From Dipetalonema caudispina (Eukaryota > Nematoda > Chromadorea > Rhabditida > Onchocercidae): DNA of 64,000 nucleotides. This document shows, piece by piece, positions 26,201-38,419 of the stretch. Within the stretch, counting starts at the first letter, position 1; the number at the start of each line of letters is the position of its first letter. The translations under genes and the position numbers were made by a program. The stretch covers positions 434,001-498,000 of the forward strand of contig JABVXV010000017.1 in assembly GCA_013365325.1 (NCBI GenBank). The letters are read 5' to 3'. Below the pieces are notes generated by a model that saw nothing but the letters and a program-made list of their open reading frames with translations, did not search any database and was not told where the DNA came from.

Positions 26201-27614
26201 ATTTCCTAATTTTAATTAAAAGAAACAAAAAAAAAGAACTCACAAAATACGGTTAGCAAGAAAATGACAGTATTGGCAACCAATGAAATAAGAAACAATC
26301 GGCTTAAATCAGAAGCAATAGAATCCAAAGCACCCCTATGAACCAGAACAGGGGGAAGCATAAAGCCAATTGCAATGCCTAACTGAAAGAAATTTGGAAA
26401 TTTTCTAGAAAATTTTTAAGTCAATCAAAAAATTCATAACTATAAAAGCTTATTTTCAGATATTCTAAAACATAGGTATTGTAAATTTTTGGAACAATCA
26501 CCACTGAGATTTGCACAACATTTCAACTTCTTAACGTCGTAAATTTGCTCTTCTTTCTACCTTCTTAAATTATTCTCTGTATTTTAAATTCAATTTGCTC
26601 ATAAAGTAAACTGACATACTTGGTTGCCAAAGACACCAACTGCGCACGCTGTGGAAACTTGTTCTGGACCAAACCATACAGCAGCTAACCTTGACGGTAT
26701 ACCCAAGATAAACATTTGCGAAAAGCCCACGACCGTTTGTCCCAGGAATGTGATCCAGAATGCGTCTTAACTACAACAAATTATCCTCTTTTTGTCAAGA
26801 ATTTTCAATCTCCAAAATATTTTATTTTGCTAAATTTTTTCATTAAATAAAAATGGAGCCATATAGTCATGTCATCTTATTTTCAATTATTATTATAAAC
26901 TAATTTTAAGATAGTGAATTTCCATATTTAAATAGAACCAACCAGGTCTTGCTGAAAACATCTTGATCAACGCTCCAATACAATTACCACCGGAACCAAG
27001 TATTAAAGATATCCGTAAGCCATATTTGTGAAGAACCCAACTGAAAATTGATTTGTTTTTTATATTTAAATTTATTCTAAATGATTTCTATTATTTGAAA
27101 GCAAAGTTGCGTTTATTTAAGAGTTGAAAGTTCTGATCATAATCTTAATCATATAAATGAATCGTTTAATTTTTTCTGAAAACTTGCACATAATGGGAAA
27201 AGCAATGGAAATATTCAGATGAAAACAATTATAGTTACCACACTTCTGAAACATCCCCAGCTTTATGAATTTCACTAAACAATTGTTAAAATTGTCTTTT
27301 TCCACTAAAAATCGACAAACTAATTTCTTGGAAAGTTGGTTAAACCTCGCGGGAAGCACAAAAATAATATATGTAAGCATATAAATCATTGAAGTCCAAT
27401 TGACAGCAACAGAAGACACCGAGTAGAATTCAACAATGATATGGGTAATAACAGAATATTCAATCCATTGCATTGAATTGGAAGCTGATAGCAAGGCGAA
27501 CACCAATAATATATAATAACGCCTTTTATAAAGCTGAATATCTTCCGATTTCAATACATTTTGCGATCTAGTTTCCTGCACTGTGGATGTTTGTAGCTCA
27601 TTTACTGCTTCCAT
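23206..27614 (-). CDS. flvcr: FLVCR-family (SLC49) major-facilitator transporter (11 exons, 451 aa)
   Basis: Minus-strand exons: 27614-27346, 27040-26943, 26765-26620, 26382-26244, 25901-25764, 25531-25445, 25289-25205, 24737-24657, 23834-23729, 23577-23466, 23300-23206. Phases agree and the total is 1356 nt with TAA. The protein is a polytopic membrane carrier. Diagnostic FLVCR stretches are intact: [98 protein letters not shown] block ([20 protein letters not shown]), [27 protein letters not shown]. Trp of the QW motif and Tyr of FYAVST, near the substrate site in human FLVCRs, are kept. Human relatives export haem and carry choline or ethanolamine; substrate here is unknown. For exon 8 I chose the GTG/GTATAT donor over the nearby GTAAGC because only it keeps phase. 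An acceptor TTTCAG 13 nt before the ATG suggests trans-splicing. Confidence 0.93.
24846..24868. repeat. ATTC microsatellite
   Basis: About five tandem copies of ATTC in an intron of the FLVCR-like gene. Confidence 0.85.
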
Positions 27615-30600
27615 CTCTTTTGATTTCCTGAAATTCTAAGAACTGAGGAAGATGTCCACATTTCATCAAACTATTTAACAGTGAACTAAATTTAAGAGGT
27701 TTAATTTAAATACGAAAATGACCAAGAGGAAACAGTATGTTCCACGGCATTATATCAACATTTTTTTATAAATTCATTACAAGTATCTTCAGCCATATTT
27801 AAATAGCTACCGTTCCGCAATTTATTAATTTTTTGGAAATATTTCAACTTTTTCGTCATGCCATTCATCATTTTAATATGGAAAGACTTGATATGTGCAC
27901 ACAGTGAAATGAAAAATTAGACTATTTACCATTCAAATTATATTTCCCAACTTGATTTTTTACCCGATTCCTCAAGTTTTTCTTCAGAATGGCTTTCCGT
28001 TCAAGTTATTCAAAAGTGCAAGTCATCCAAAAACTAGTAACCGATTCAAAAAAAAGAAAAAAAAACTGCTAAAATCATTTAAAACTGGAAATCAAAAAAG
28101 TAAATTTGTGAATGTCTAACTCCTACGAAACATAGCTGAAATCTTATTTGACATATAAAAAACGATGAATGGGGAGGGTTTTCTACACAAAAACATTCAT
28201 CAGAATCAAGAGAAAGAAGCAAAATGGAATTAATTAATGTTCACACGAAAAGAATTTGAATTACTTCCTTCAAGAAGCTTCCAATTTTGCTTCTTTTCCC
28301 ACTCTCTTCTTAACAATGTTCAGTTCAAAGACTTATTTCCTATCTGCTTCATTAGTAACAGTAAATTGATTATTTTAGAATTTGATACAGAATCGTACAA
28401 ATACCGAACTAAATTCATCACGATAATAAAATGCCTATATCATCTATAAAAGCGATCATCGAATGAAAAAAATTCATCGAGATGACATCATACTTTATGC
28501 ATTGCCTGCTTCCACTCATTTATAATCATTGGCAACCAAAAGTTTCTCATTTCTACTTATTTCAATCTATTCTATCATCCTAGGATATTTTGAAAGAGAA
28601 TCTACAAAATTTTCTTTCTGTGCACCTGGAAAGTGATAAAAGCTAATAAATGTAATCTTAAATTTCAAAAAAAAAAAGTCAACTGGATTTTTATTGCTAA
28701 CAAACATAGATATGAACTTGAAAATTAATTTCTTAAGTAATTTTGAAGAATATTTAAAGATAATGATACTTTTGCCAGTGAGCCTCAAAGTTCTAAAATT
28801 ACAACAGAGTTTCTCATTTGGCATTCTTGAAAGATTTGAGTTGAAAGAGGAAAAAGTTGGAAAAGTTTGAAATTGAATTCACATGCAATCAGTGTTAACA
28901 ACTACAACTCTGAAACAATTTATCAGAGCTTTATGGATGCTATCCAACACGGCCAGCGATAGAATTGAACAACTTTTAAATCTAAAGAAACGAAATCGAG
29001 GATTTTTAAAATACGAAAGACATTTTCTACTTAAAAAATTGAAACAAAGTTCAATTTCAATGCTTTTTCTTACATGTATATATATATATATATTTTTTTT
29101 TTTTTTCTTCTGTGATAATTCTAAGACTCTTTCTGGAAGCATTATAAAACATCATTTTTAAATTATTTTCCGATTCGCTTTCATTAGAAAGATCGAGGTA
29201 GTATATCGCACGTCATTATTCTCTCAACAGAGGCCTTTTCTTCTAAATACGAAAAATGAAGTGATCGATGATAGAATCACAAATCTAATCAGTAACATGA
29301 AGGAACAGTACAATGGATAGCTTGAAGGATGCTCCACTAAAGCTCAGAGATGAAGATATACGAAAAAGGAAGAAGGTGACAGTCACGTGAGTGATTATTG
29401 GCAAAGAACTACTTTACCTGTCGTAGAATCATGTCGCAGCAAGAACGTACGTATTGATGGATAAGTGGATGAATGGACAGATGTATGAATAGCAGAGAAA
29501 TTGTGATAGCTTTGAGAAAGGCTCTGAAGTGAAGGAGCAATGAGTGGTAGAGTGTGTATATTTGTTGTATATTCCAAAAAGCCTGGTGATGTCTTGTTGG
29601 AGACACTCTTGCCTGACCCTTCTTCGCTCCACCTCATTCATACCTCTTATCTTTGCTTCATCTTTCTCCCTCTCTCCATCTTTCTTTTCGAATATCAAAA
29701 GTTAATAGGAAATTGGCAAAAGGGCGAAGAAAACCCAAGGGCTCAAAAAAATTTCATGGAATGTTATAAGACAAGAGGTGAGGAGTTCAGTGAATTTAAT
29801 CAGCATATTTAAGTATTTTTTCAATAAACAAAGTAGAAAAATTTCTTGAAATTTTCATCAAAAGAAAACAACTGTTGGAAAATTCCATTATTATATGCAT
29901 TAAAAGCAAAAGATATAACCTATACTAAACTTCTTACCCATCTCTTATCATATCATACTTCGTAAAATCTTTTCATAAGACAACATAAGCATAAATGAAA
30001 TTCTTAAAAAATATTTAAAAATTGCTTTCTAAAATCATTTTCCATTTAAAGGAAAAATAATGATGACAAGGATACCCGTTAGCAGCAATGTGTCACTGAA
30101 CAGCTTATGGCAACCAGGCTGTGCAAAATCAGATATTGATTACCAATTTTCTGTTAACATCACAAATAGTTGTCACTGAGCACGGCAGATTATTCTAATG
30201 ATCTACATCACGTGATGTTTTTGGAGAATCCCAAATGTCTCTCGATGTGTTAACTCTGATGATTAATAATCTCAAAATACTGTTACTGTACAAGTGACAG
30301 GAAAAAATATAATCATTTGCCGAAATCATAATTCAAAGAGTATCGATAGTTGTGTTTATTTTATTGCCGCTAAGCAAAACATGTGATCTTTTGACCTGCA
30401 AAATCAATAAAACAGGTGATGATGATAATAGTAGTGTGATAACAGTGAAGGTGATGACACAAACAGATGATACTCTGTCTTAAATAAATTTATTTTATGT
30501 TTACCTTTATGCATATTTATATCTAAAGGAATCTGTAAACATGTTTTTTAAGTTATGAAAAGACTTTGTGGGAATACAACAAAATTAGCAGGGAACTGTA

Positions 30601-33600
30601 AAATCAATCAATTCGAAATATTTCGAAATTTTAGTTAAATTATTAAAATTAAGAAATCAATTCATCAAATTGTAAGCGATTAATACTTAGTCGGAGCGTC
30701 GGAGTATTTCGCATGATCTTTGTCACAAAGAAATAGTTCAAAATTCTGTTATCGCATGCAGCTATAAGCGTTGCATTTTTTTTCTGTAAGATTGAAGAGA
30801 ATGAAGAATGGGTTGAGTAATTAAGGGGACCTGACACATGTCACTGCTATTGTAATTGTTGAAAAATGAAATGAGATTTCACTGTGGCAATCTTTGCTTC
30901 CTGTTATCTCTACTGTTGAATTTTCTTCATCATGCATTCTCGGCTTACTTTAAAAAAGAATTTGAAGTTACAGAAAAGAAATAATGTTTGATTATAAAAT
31001 ATAGAAAAAAAAAGGGCAGAACTCCTGTCGAAATTTTCCGTTCGTTGACGATGCGCTAACAGATGTTGTTCAGTTGTCATGCAAGGGAAACAGTTCCAGT
31101 TTTGTTGAAAGTTATTCATCGTTCCTCATACAGAGCAAATGAGAAACTTAACAACTGTTAGAGAAATATACAGTGGGAAATTTCCTTTATTTATTTAAAT
31201 AAACAAAATGGGCAAAGATCGAATGTTATTTGAAGTAAATGAAAAGTGAAGAATGTTTTTAATAGAAATAATTGTCTGTTAATAGTCGTTTGAACGAACA
31301 CTCATTTAGAGCTGAAAAGAATGCATGAAATCTGTCCGTTCAAATATCCATCATAAATTGTTTTATTGAAAATACAAATAAAATTGTTTAGAAAGATGCG
31401 ATAACTGCGCTGAACAATAAACTTAACAAAGTCTTGCTAAAAAATTGAAAGATTCGATGAAGTGATCAAATTGCAAGATAACTCAAGCATGTATCGAACA
31501 TTCCTGGCAGGAAATATTCTTCATAAATGAATTTTTCCGTTCAAAATATAGCGATTCGAAAGTAAACCAACCAATTGGTTTATTTTCAGGTATTGTATCT
31601 TCAGCATTGATGTATGTATCAGGATGTTTGGGTACGACAATCAAATAGCTCTTTATCATTTCAGTTTCTGTTTACTTTTCAAGATTTAAATGGGGAAGAG
31701 GAATTATTTTTTAATGCAGCATTTATGGGCTTGCAATTTGTTATATCAAAAATACGTAACCAGTTAATCTGTAATAATATGATTGAGAAAAATCAGTAGA
31801 TCGGGATTGATGCTAAGAGGTTTGAAGCTGTGTGTTATACTAAGTTGGCAACTGCAAAATCTTTGAAATATTTGTTAGCCTGTCTAGTTAAATTTAAAAT
31901 AAATTAGCTAAATAAGTTTCCATCATTTTTACACATAGGCATACTTATATACGGCAACAGCAGAATTAAAGTTTGAAGAGAAAAGTTAAAACATATTTAT
32001 TTAGCACTTTTGCTTTTGAGTAAGATTAATGACAGCTAAAGCAGTGGCCTTACAACACTTTTTGGAAGACTTTTTGCACCATCAAATGGTTTCATCTGAT
32101 GCCGAGGAGTGCAACTTAACATAAATTCGTTAAACAATAATCAGTAATGCAAAAAAGTAGTAAATAATACTTCAGAATAATCAATCAAGCAATGATGATT
32201 ATAACTTGAACGCTGAGAAGCTAAACAGCTTTATTTTGTTTTCGATCAACTAAGGACACTGGACTGATAAGGCTTTTAAATTAACAACTTATATCGCTTT
32301 GAACTATTTACTATATTTCGTTTCGAACAGTTCTAACTTATTGACAAATAATTGGGACAAAGAACATGAATACTATTTTCGATACTAACAATAGTCAAGA
32401 ATTGATGATGTCAGTTGAAGCTAATTTCGTCAAACGTGGTTCTAAATTATTCCTTAAATTTTAAACAGTTTCAATTTTTTAATAAAAATGCCACATCACT
32501 GTTTTGCATTCGCTAGAACACAAATTTCGAAGATCCGACTAATTACTTAACCTTTGATATCACATAGTAACAACTAAAACTTACGGAGAAATAACCGGGA
32601 CCGGAACGGATCTATTTTGGTATACAACAAACATTCAATAAAAGAAACTTGGACGGGGGTATAATCAGTAAGAGAGAAAAAAACAGAATGTAATTTAGGT
32701 TAATCGCAGCCATTCAGACTCCTACGAAATTGAAATTTTTACTTGTTACTTATTCAGGCTTGTATTGTTGCTGTCAATTTTAACTGCTACTTAAGTATTC
32801 CTCAAATGCTTGTGTATTTGGCTGCTCTTTTGTTAAGTGATTTACTTTAAGGTAAAAAAGAAAGAAAAAAAAAAACAAGTTCTTAGAAGTGTAGCACTTG
32901 ACCCATAACTTTTCAATCCTAGTCTCGAGTTAAGAGGTATTCAAAACAGAGCTCTTTACAAGATTTTCTGATCTCTAGGATGAAACAGATTTATTCTGGT
33001 GCTTGTAAAATGTGAAATCAAACAACATTGACAAGAGCAGACAAAAATTAATCTTTAAAACTGAAAAATTAAAATAAGTAGAAATTTTAGACATTTGAGC
33101 AATTTAATCATATTCTCAATAGTGGTGCCAAATACTGTTTATGAAGAACGATAAAATTTTCACTAATAATTATCACACTTCAAATTTTGGCAATACATCA
33201 TCATGCGTAAAATATGTTTTCTAATTTAAAATTAATTTTCATAGCTGGTTTATCTTGGGTTGAGCAATACTTCGAAAAGATTCAAGAATCGATTCGTTGT
33301 CCAAAAATGACTCTAATTTTCCATACTGTATATAAACAATAATTGTTGGAATTTGTTTTTCCAAAAAAGCAACATTTTTCCAGAAAAAAATTAATTTCAA
33401 AATTTCCAGTATTTCTGTAATTTATAAATTATTGTGTCATTATTTCGCTGTTATTTTCTTGACTCCTTTCTGGTTTCTAGAATTATGCTAATCCATATAA
33501 AAACATCATTCGTCAGTTTTATTCCTGAGTGATTTGCTTTTCTAAATAACAGAAACATGCATGATTAAACCATCTCGATAATAATAGCCATACTAATAGT

Positions 33601-34063
33601 CGAGGAAACTACATGAAAAGAATCAACTTGTCGATAATCATGAAGGTCATCACCGATGGTAGTTCCAATTTTAAATTCAGAATGAGATGTCAATGAAACT
33701 TTCATAAGCTATTGAGATTATGCGTCTGATAATTTGAATTATAAAAAGTATACCTTCACGTTTCTTTATGAAAAGTTGAAAAACTGCTGATGAAAATCTC
33801 TTTCTTTCTACAATTCAAACTAAAAATATCTTAAGAAGAACAAATTGGTCGATTTATTGTGATGTCGAGAATGATTGAAATGAGTGGGTTCTATGTATGA
33901 TAAAACAAATTGTTCCATCTCCTACTTTTTGAGGTTACATGTCATTTTTCCATGACATACATACACAGTCGATCTCATTATTGGCGCATCAAGGTCACCC
34001 TTTTCTCGCGCTGTTGTTATTCTGATCGGCTGTCGTCCCTTGGGTGGACACCAATCGAATGTG
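27615..34063. other. 6.4-kb divergent intergenic region
   Basis: Separates the minus-strand transporter from the plus-strand FKBP gene and so holds both promoters. A candidate trans-splice acceptor for the transporter ends at 27628 on the minus strand. A (TA)n-poly(T) tract lies near 29078-29106. A possible orphan first exon at 29313-29386 (plus) is treated as a finding. Open frames at 29540-29812 (plus) and 28567-28824, 28879-29142 (minus) have no recognisable domain or splice structure. Confidence 0.45.
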
Positions 34064-36771
34064 ATGCTTCGGCCACTATTTGTCCAGTTCTTCCTCATAA
34101 CTTTCACATTTTCATTAGGTAAACCATTTTCACTAAAATTTTATGATTTATGATCTGAGAAAGATGTCGAAGTTAATCCTTTATCTGATAATCTGAATAA
34201 TGCAGAAATCCATTCAAGACAGGTTGAAAAAGATAAAGGGAATGGTACTCAGAGTGAGATCATTAAGCTTTTTCGTAGAATGCAAAGAAAACTCATGTCG
34301 TATCTATCGATCGATTGATTACAGCAAATCATTCTTACTGTAGCGAACAAAGACTATCCTCGGAAAAGAATTTATTCATACTTCATCTTTTATTCTTTTG
34401 AAATGTCAAAATTTCAGGTCGCTGTTCAGATGTTGTTGAAACGGAAACATCAGTTCTGCATGAAGTTGGAAAGAAACGAAAGCTTGAAGATAGCATACCA
34501 GTAATTGAAATTCGTGGTGAAGGTCAACCGATGACCGCGGCGCAAATAAGACAACTTGAAGAAATATCGAATGGTGGCCCACTTGATATCAAGGTCAAAA
34601 ATGATCAATCTTTTTTAGCATGCATAATGCATATATATTTTCGTTTAAATTATGACATATTTATCAATTGCTTTTCTCTTGACACTGTCATCTGATTAAA
34701 CGGTTATTAGATGAATGTTAAGAAAAACTTCGTCTATCTATTTTGTTTTCCTAACCATCGTATTTCTCATCAACTTGTTCTATCTGAAATCTTATTAAAA
34801 TGTGCTTATCTGAATTAATTTACCATAAATTTCAGGTAGAAAAGACATGGCGACCAGTGGACTGTCCACGTGCTGCAAAACGTAAAGATTTTATAACATT
34901 TCACTATAAAGCATTCACTGAAGCTAATAAAAAATGTGACCAATCGTATGGACGTGAACCAATTCGAATACAACTTGGTGTGGGTATGATAATACCTGGA
35001 TTAGACAAAGGTATGCGTGGGATGTGCAATACTGAATTAAGGAAAATTCAAGTCCCATATCGATTAAGCAGGAAAAAGAAAAGCAAAGGTAAGCTTAACG
35101 ATAATGGATATCAGTAGAATAATTGATCATGAATTTAATAAAGCCTATCATTACCATTCTCTTACTTTCTGCTTATTAAATTTAAATTTATTCAACTGAA
35201 TATATGAATTCCTTGTCGAGATCATTCATAACGTTTTGATGATATCTTCGCTACCCTCTTCATCATATGCACAATTATTAGCAGATTGTGACACCCTAGC
35301 ATCTTTTCAATTTATAAAGATAAGATAAGTGTCCAATCACTATTTATACTGCATACGAACATACTGATTAATAATAAATTACAATGAAGTAATAAGTGAC
35401 AGATTCACTTTAATGACGGAGTTTTTTTCAATACTTATGTAATGATATCTTCGCTACCCTCTTCATCATATGCACAATTATTAGCAGATTGTGACAATGT
35501 CTAACAACAAAAACTGTACCGCCATTCTTCTATGTTTTTTCTTTAAATCTCGTCAGTTGGATTAATTGTGCAAAAGAAAGATGACTGAATCAATAGAATT
35601 ATAAATTATATTTTTAATACTTCATACTGCTTCAATTGATGTTTAAAATTGATTTTTCAGTGTGGAAAAATATTCCCAACGATGAACATTGGCTCTCTTT
35701 CAACATTGAAATGGTTTCTGTTGAGCCGTGGTCACTGGACTTGCAATTCAACTTTTTGGATATCAACAATGACACAATACTTACTGAAAATGAGGTTTTA
35801 AATAAATTAATATTATAAATCAATGTGAAAAAACTATCATTTATATTTGATCTATTATCAATTTATTACTTCTCAAAAGATTTACAGTATCATTTTTCAA
35901 TCAAGCAGTAATTTATGCAAACGAAAATACTTATCCGTTTCTTTCATCGAAATCTTTCCGCAACTACATTTTTATTGATTACAAAACTGCTTCGTTGAAA
36001 AGTTAAAATAACTTCTCCTCAAAATGGATAGAATCGAAAGTAGATCAGTTCTATTCCCAAAATTGAACCAAAAGTTCCGCAGTATCAAGCATTCAAGAAT
36101 TTACTTTTTCTTTTTAAATAATATTTTAGTTGGTTAAATTTCAAGAAAACCTGAAGAAAAATTTTGGTAAAACATGGAGCAATGAAAATATTGATTATGT
36201 GATTGCCGCCAGATATTATATCAGGTAATTGTTTCAGATGCCAAATTTCATCTGTAAACAAAATTTTAAATAATTTACAGTCTTAGCTATTTCAACTGGA
36301 CACTTTACACATCAGGTAGCTAAGGAAGCACATTTAATAAATATCGGACATCGCTGGTAACAATAATTGAATTTATGAGTAAAGTGAAAAATTTTTTACA
36401 GATATTTTGATATTGATGGAAATGGACGGATAGATATGATGGAATTTCGTCGGGTAATGGAACGAGATATAGCGGTAATGGCTGCAGTAGCGAGTGATAA
36501 AAAGCCAGAAGGTCGGAAACGGGATCCGTCGATTGCTTGGATTCTAGATTTTAACAACGATGGCATTATTTCTGTTTCGGTAGGCTATCACAGTTATCTT
36601 AAATTAAATAAATTAATGTTTCCCTTACTTCTGTAAATTAATAAATCGAGACCGAGACCAATTGCAAGTAGTTTTTTCCTTCACTTTTTTTTTCAGGAAA
36701 TTGACCGAGCCGACGAAATACTGCAAGATGAACCAGCCGTTCTACCGATATTTGCGAAAGATGAGCTTTAG
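34064..36771 (+). CDS. ER-luminal FKBP-type prolyl isomerase-like protein with three EF-hands and KDEL (7 exons, 321 aa)
   Basis: Exons: 34064-34118, 34418-34593, 34836-35088, 35661-35794, 36130-36224, 36402-36579, 36697-36771, in consistent phase (966 nt). Residues 1-19 are a signal peptide (MLRPLFVQFFLITFTFSLG). An FKBP fold spans about 78-186 (DFITFHYKAF, IQLGVGMIIPGLDKGMRGM, ELRKIQVPY, WLSFNIEMVSV). Canonical EF-hand loops lie at 195-206 (DINNDTILTENE), 241-252 (DIDGNGRIDMME) and 287-298 (DFNNDGIISVSE). The protein ends in KDEL, so it should be retained in the ER lumen. Closest in plan to vertebrate FKBP7/FKBP14, which have two EF-hands and assist collagen folding. The isomerase pocket is eroded: the PFxFxLG motif reads PIRIQLG and the LxYG tyrosine is replaced, so catalysis may be weak or lost. 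A cuticle-collagen role is inference. Confidence 0.93.
35239..35496. repeat. 55-bp perfect direct repeat, two copies
   Basis: Copies at 35239-35293 and 35442-35496 are identical by eye, with 148 bp between them, inside intron 3 of the FKBP gene. Neither copy looks coding. Identity implies a recent local duplication. Confidence 0.92.
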
Positions 36772-37636
36772 GATTCTGATACATCAGATAATTGATTTAT
36801 TAGTGCGGGATATGATGTCACGAGAATGATGTAATATTTCGGCTATGTTGAAGACTCTGCAATATATATATATTCTGAAATTACGCAATATTTGCTATTT
36901 CCAAACGTTATTCAACTCTCCAATCCATATTTTGTGAATGAACAAACGAAATTTACAACAAATAGTTGAAGAGAATGCAAATTTGCACTCCGTGATTTTC
37001 AACTTTATTTGAATTTCACTTGTTTTGAAATTAACTACGGGAAATTTCCGACATTTTTATGATGGAAATGACTATGTTTACGGTAAAATTTTTTCTGAAA
37101 ACATAAAAAAACTTCATGGTCTTATAACTTGATTGCTTCTTCCCTCTCTCATCAGTATTAGGACTAATTCATAAGTGTTATTGTTCAGCAGTACTTTAAT
37201 TTATTAAAACTGCAATCAGCACATTAAAAATGAATTCAACAACTAACAGTCGTATCAAAACAATCATAAAAGACAACAACGGCGTTAAATCAGTACAAAT
37301 CATCTGGTGTGTCAGCAATAGAGAAAGTTAAACTTTTCCCTGCAATTCTATTACGTTTTAAGGTAAAGAAATTCATCAATGAAATGCTTGCGATGGGTCT
37401 ATATTTAAACAAAATGCTTACTGTATTAGTTAGATGCAGAAAAAAACAAAAAAACTGCGATACGACAATATCTCAATGATTTCAGTACAATGTAATATTG
37501 CAACTAGTACCATTTCTGGATAGGTTGTATTAACAACAGTTGACAACAAAAGAGACTAATGCCTATTTTAAAGTAATATTTTCTGTGATAATAACTAATA
37601 TCAATTTCATCCGAATTTAAGAAGAATTTCTGTTCT

Positions 37637-37642
37637 AATAAA
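37637..37642 (+). terminator. candidate polyadenylation signal of the FKBP gene
   Basis: AATAAA about 870 nt downstream of the FKBP stop. Nearer non-canonical hexamers may be used instead, so confidence is low. Confidence 0.25.
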
Positions 37643-38252
37643 CTAAAAAAATATTCTTACAGTAAGTACAAAGAATTATTTAATAAAATATCTCTTGTTT
37701 AGTGGAAAAAGCTCAAAAAAAAGTAATTTCGGAGGACCCGTTGGATAATTTGTATATATATTCATTAACCACTACGTTGTTTTTGCGGACAACTTCGAGG
37801 AAAGGCATTTTGTGCCATGTAATCAATTGGAATTTTTTGAAAAATCCCAGTTCTTCTTGGTTTATTAAAGCTTCTTTAATGCAAAAATTTTAGTGATTTG
37901 AAAAAAAGCCATGGTGCAATTTTTAAATTAGGGAAAATGACCAACTTACGGTGTCGATTTTAATAGATGCTACAATCATTGACATGTTTAAAAATAATGC
38001 AAAAATTTGTAAAAATTAGTCGAAAAATTTTCAATTTTTTCTGCTATTTATAATAAACCGTATTTTTAATTTTAATTAAAAATTAAACAAAATATTTCCC
38101 TTTGCCTTTTATTGTTCATGAAAGTACAAGGTACAAGGTACAGAGTACAGGGAAGGTTTTCACGGTGCACTGTTTACCTTCAGAAATATATTTCTTTAAC
38201 ATTGTTTATTCTTTAAAAAATACTTAATCGAAATTTCTAATAATGCCAAGAA

Positions 38253-38258
38253 TTTATT
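38253..38258 (-). terminator. candidate polyadenylation signal of the TMEM200-like gene
   Basis: AATAAA on the minus strand about 160 nt after the TMEM200-like stop codon. Confidence 0.45.
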
Positions 38259-38419
38259 TGATTGCTTTCAGCCTTGCTGACCAATACATTTACCACAATA
38301 AATAAGACTTTCAAATATTTCCTGCAAATATTTGATGAAGTCTACTATCCTTGCAAGATTACAAGGCAGCATAAAACAAAAAAGACCCAACCCGTAAATG
38401 AAGTATTGAGTGGATGATG

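Larger units (their letters stand above)
36772..38419. other. convergent intergenic region (FKBP 3'UTR to TMEM200-like 3'UTR)
   Basis: A 1.65-kb gap between the stop codons of convergent genes, A+T-rich. It contains short imperfect GTACAAG-like repeats near 38118-38147. The open frame at 37702-37893 (plus) has no recognisable domain. Confidence 0.5.
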
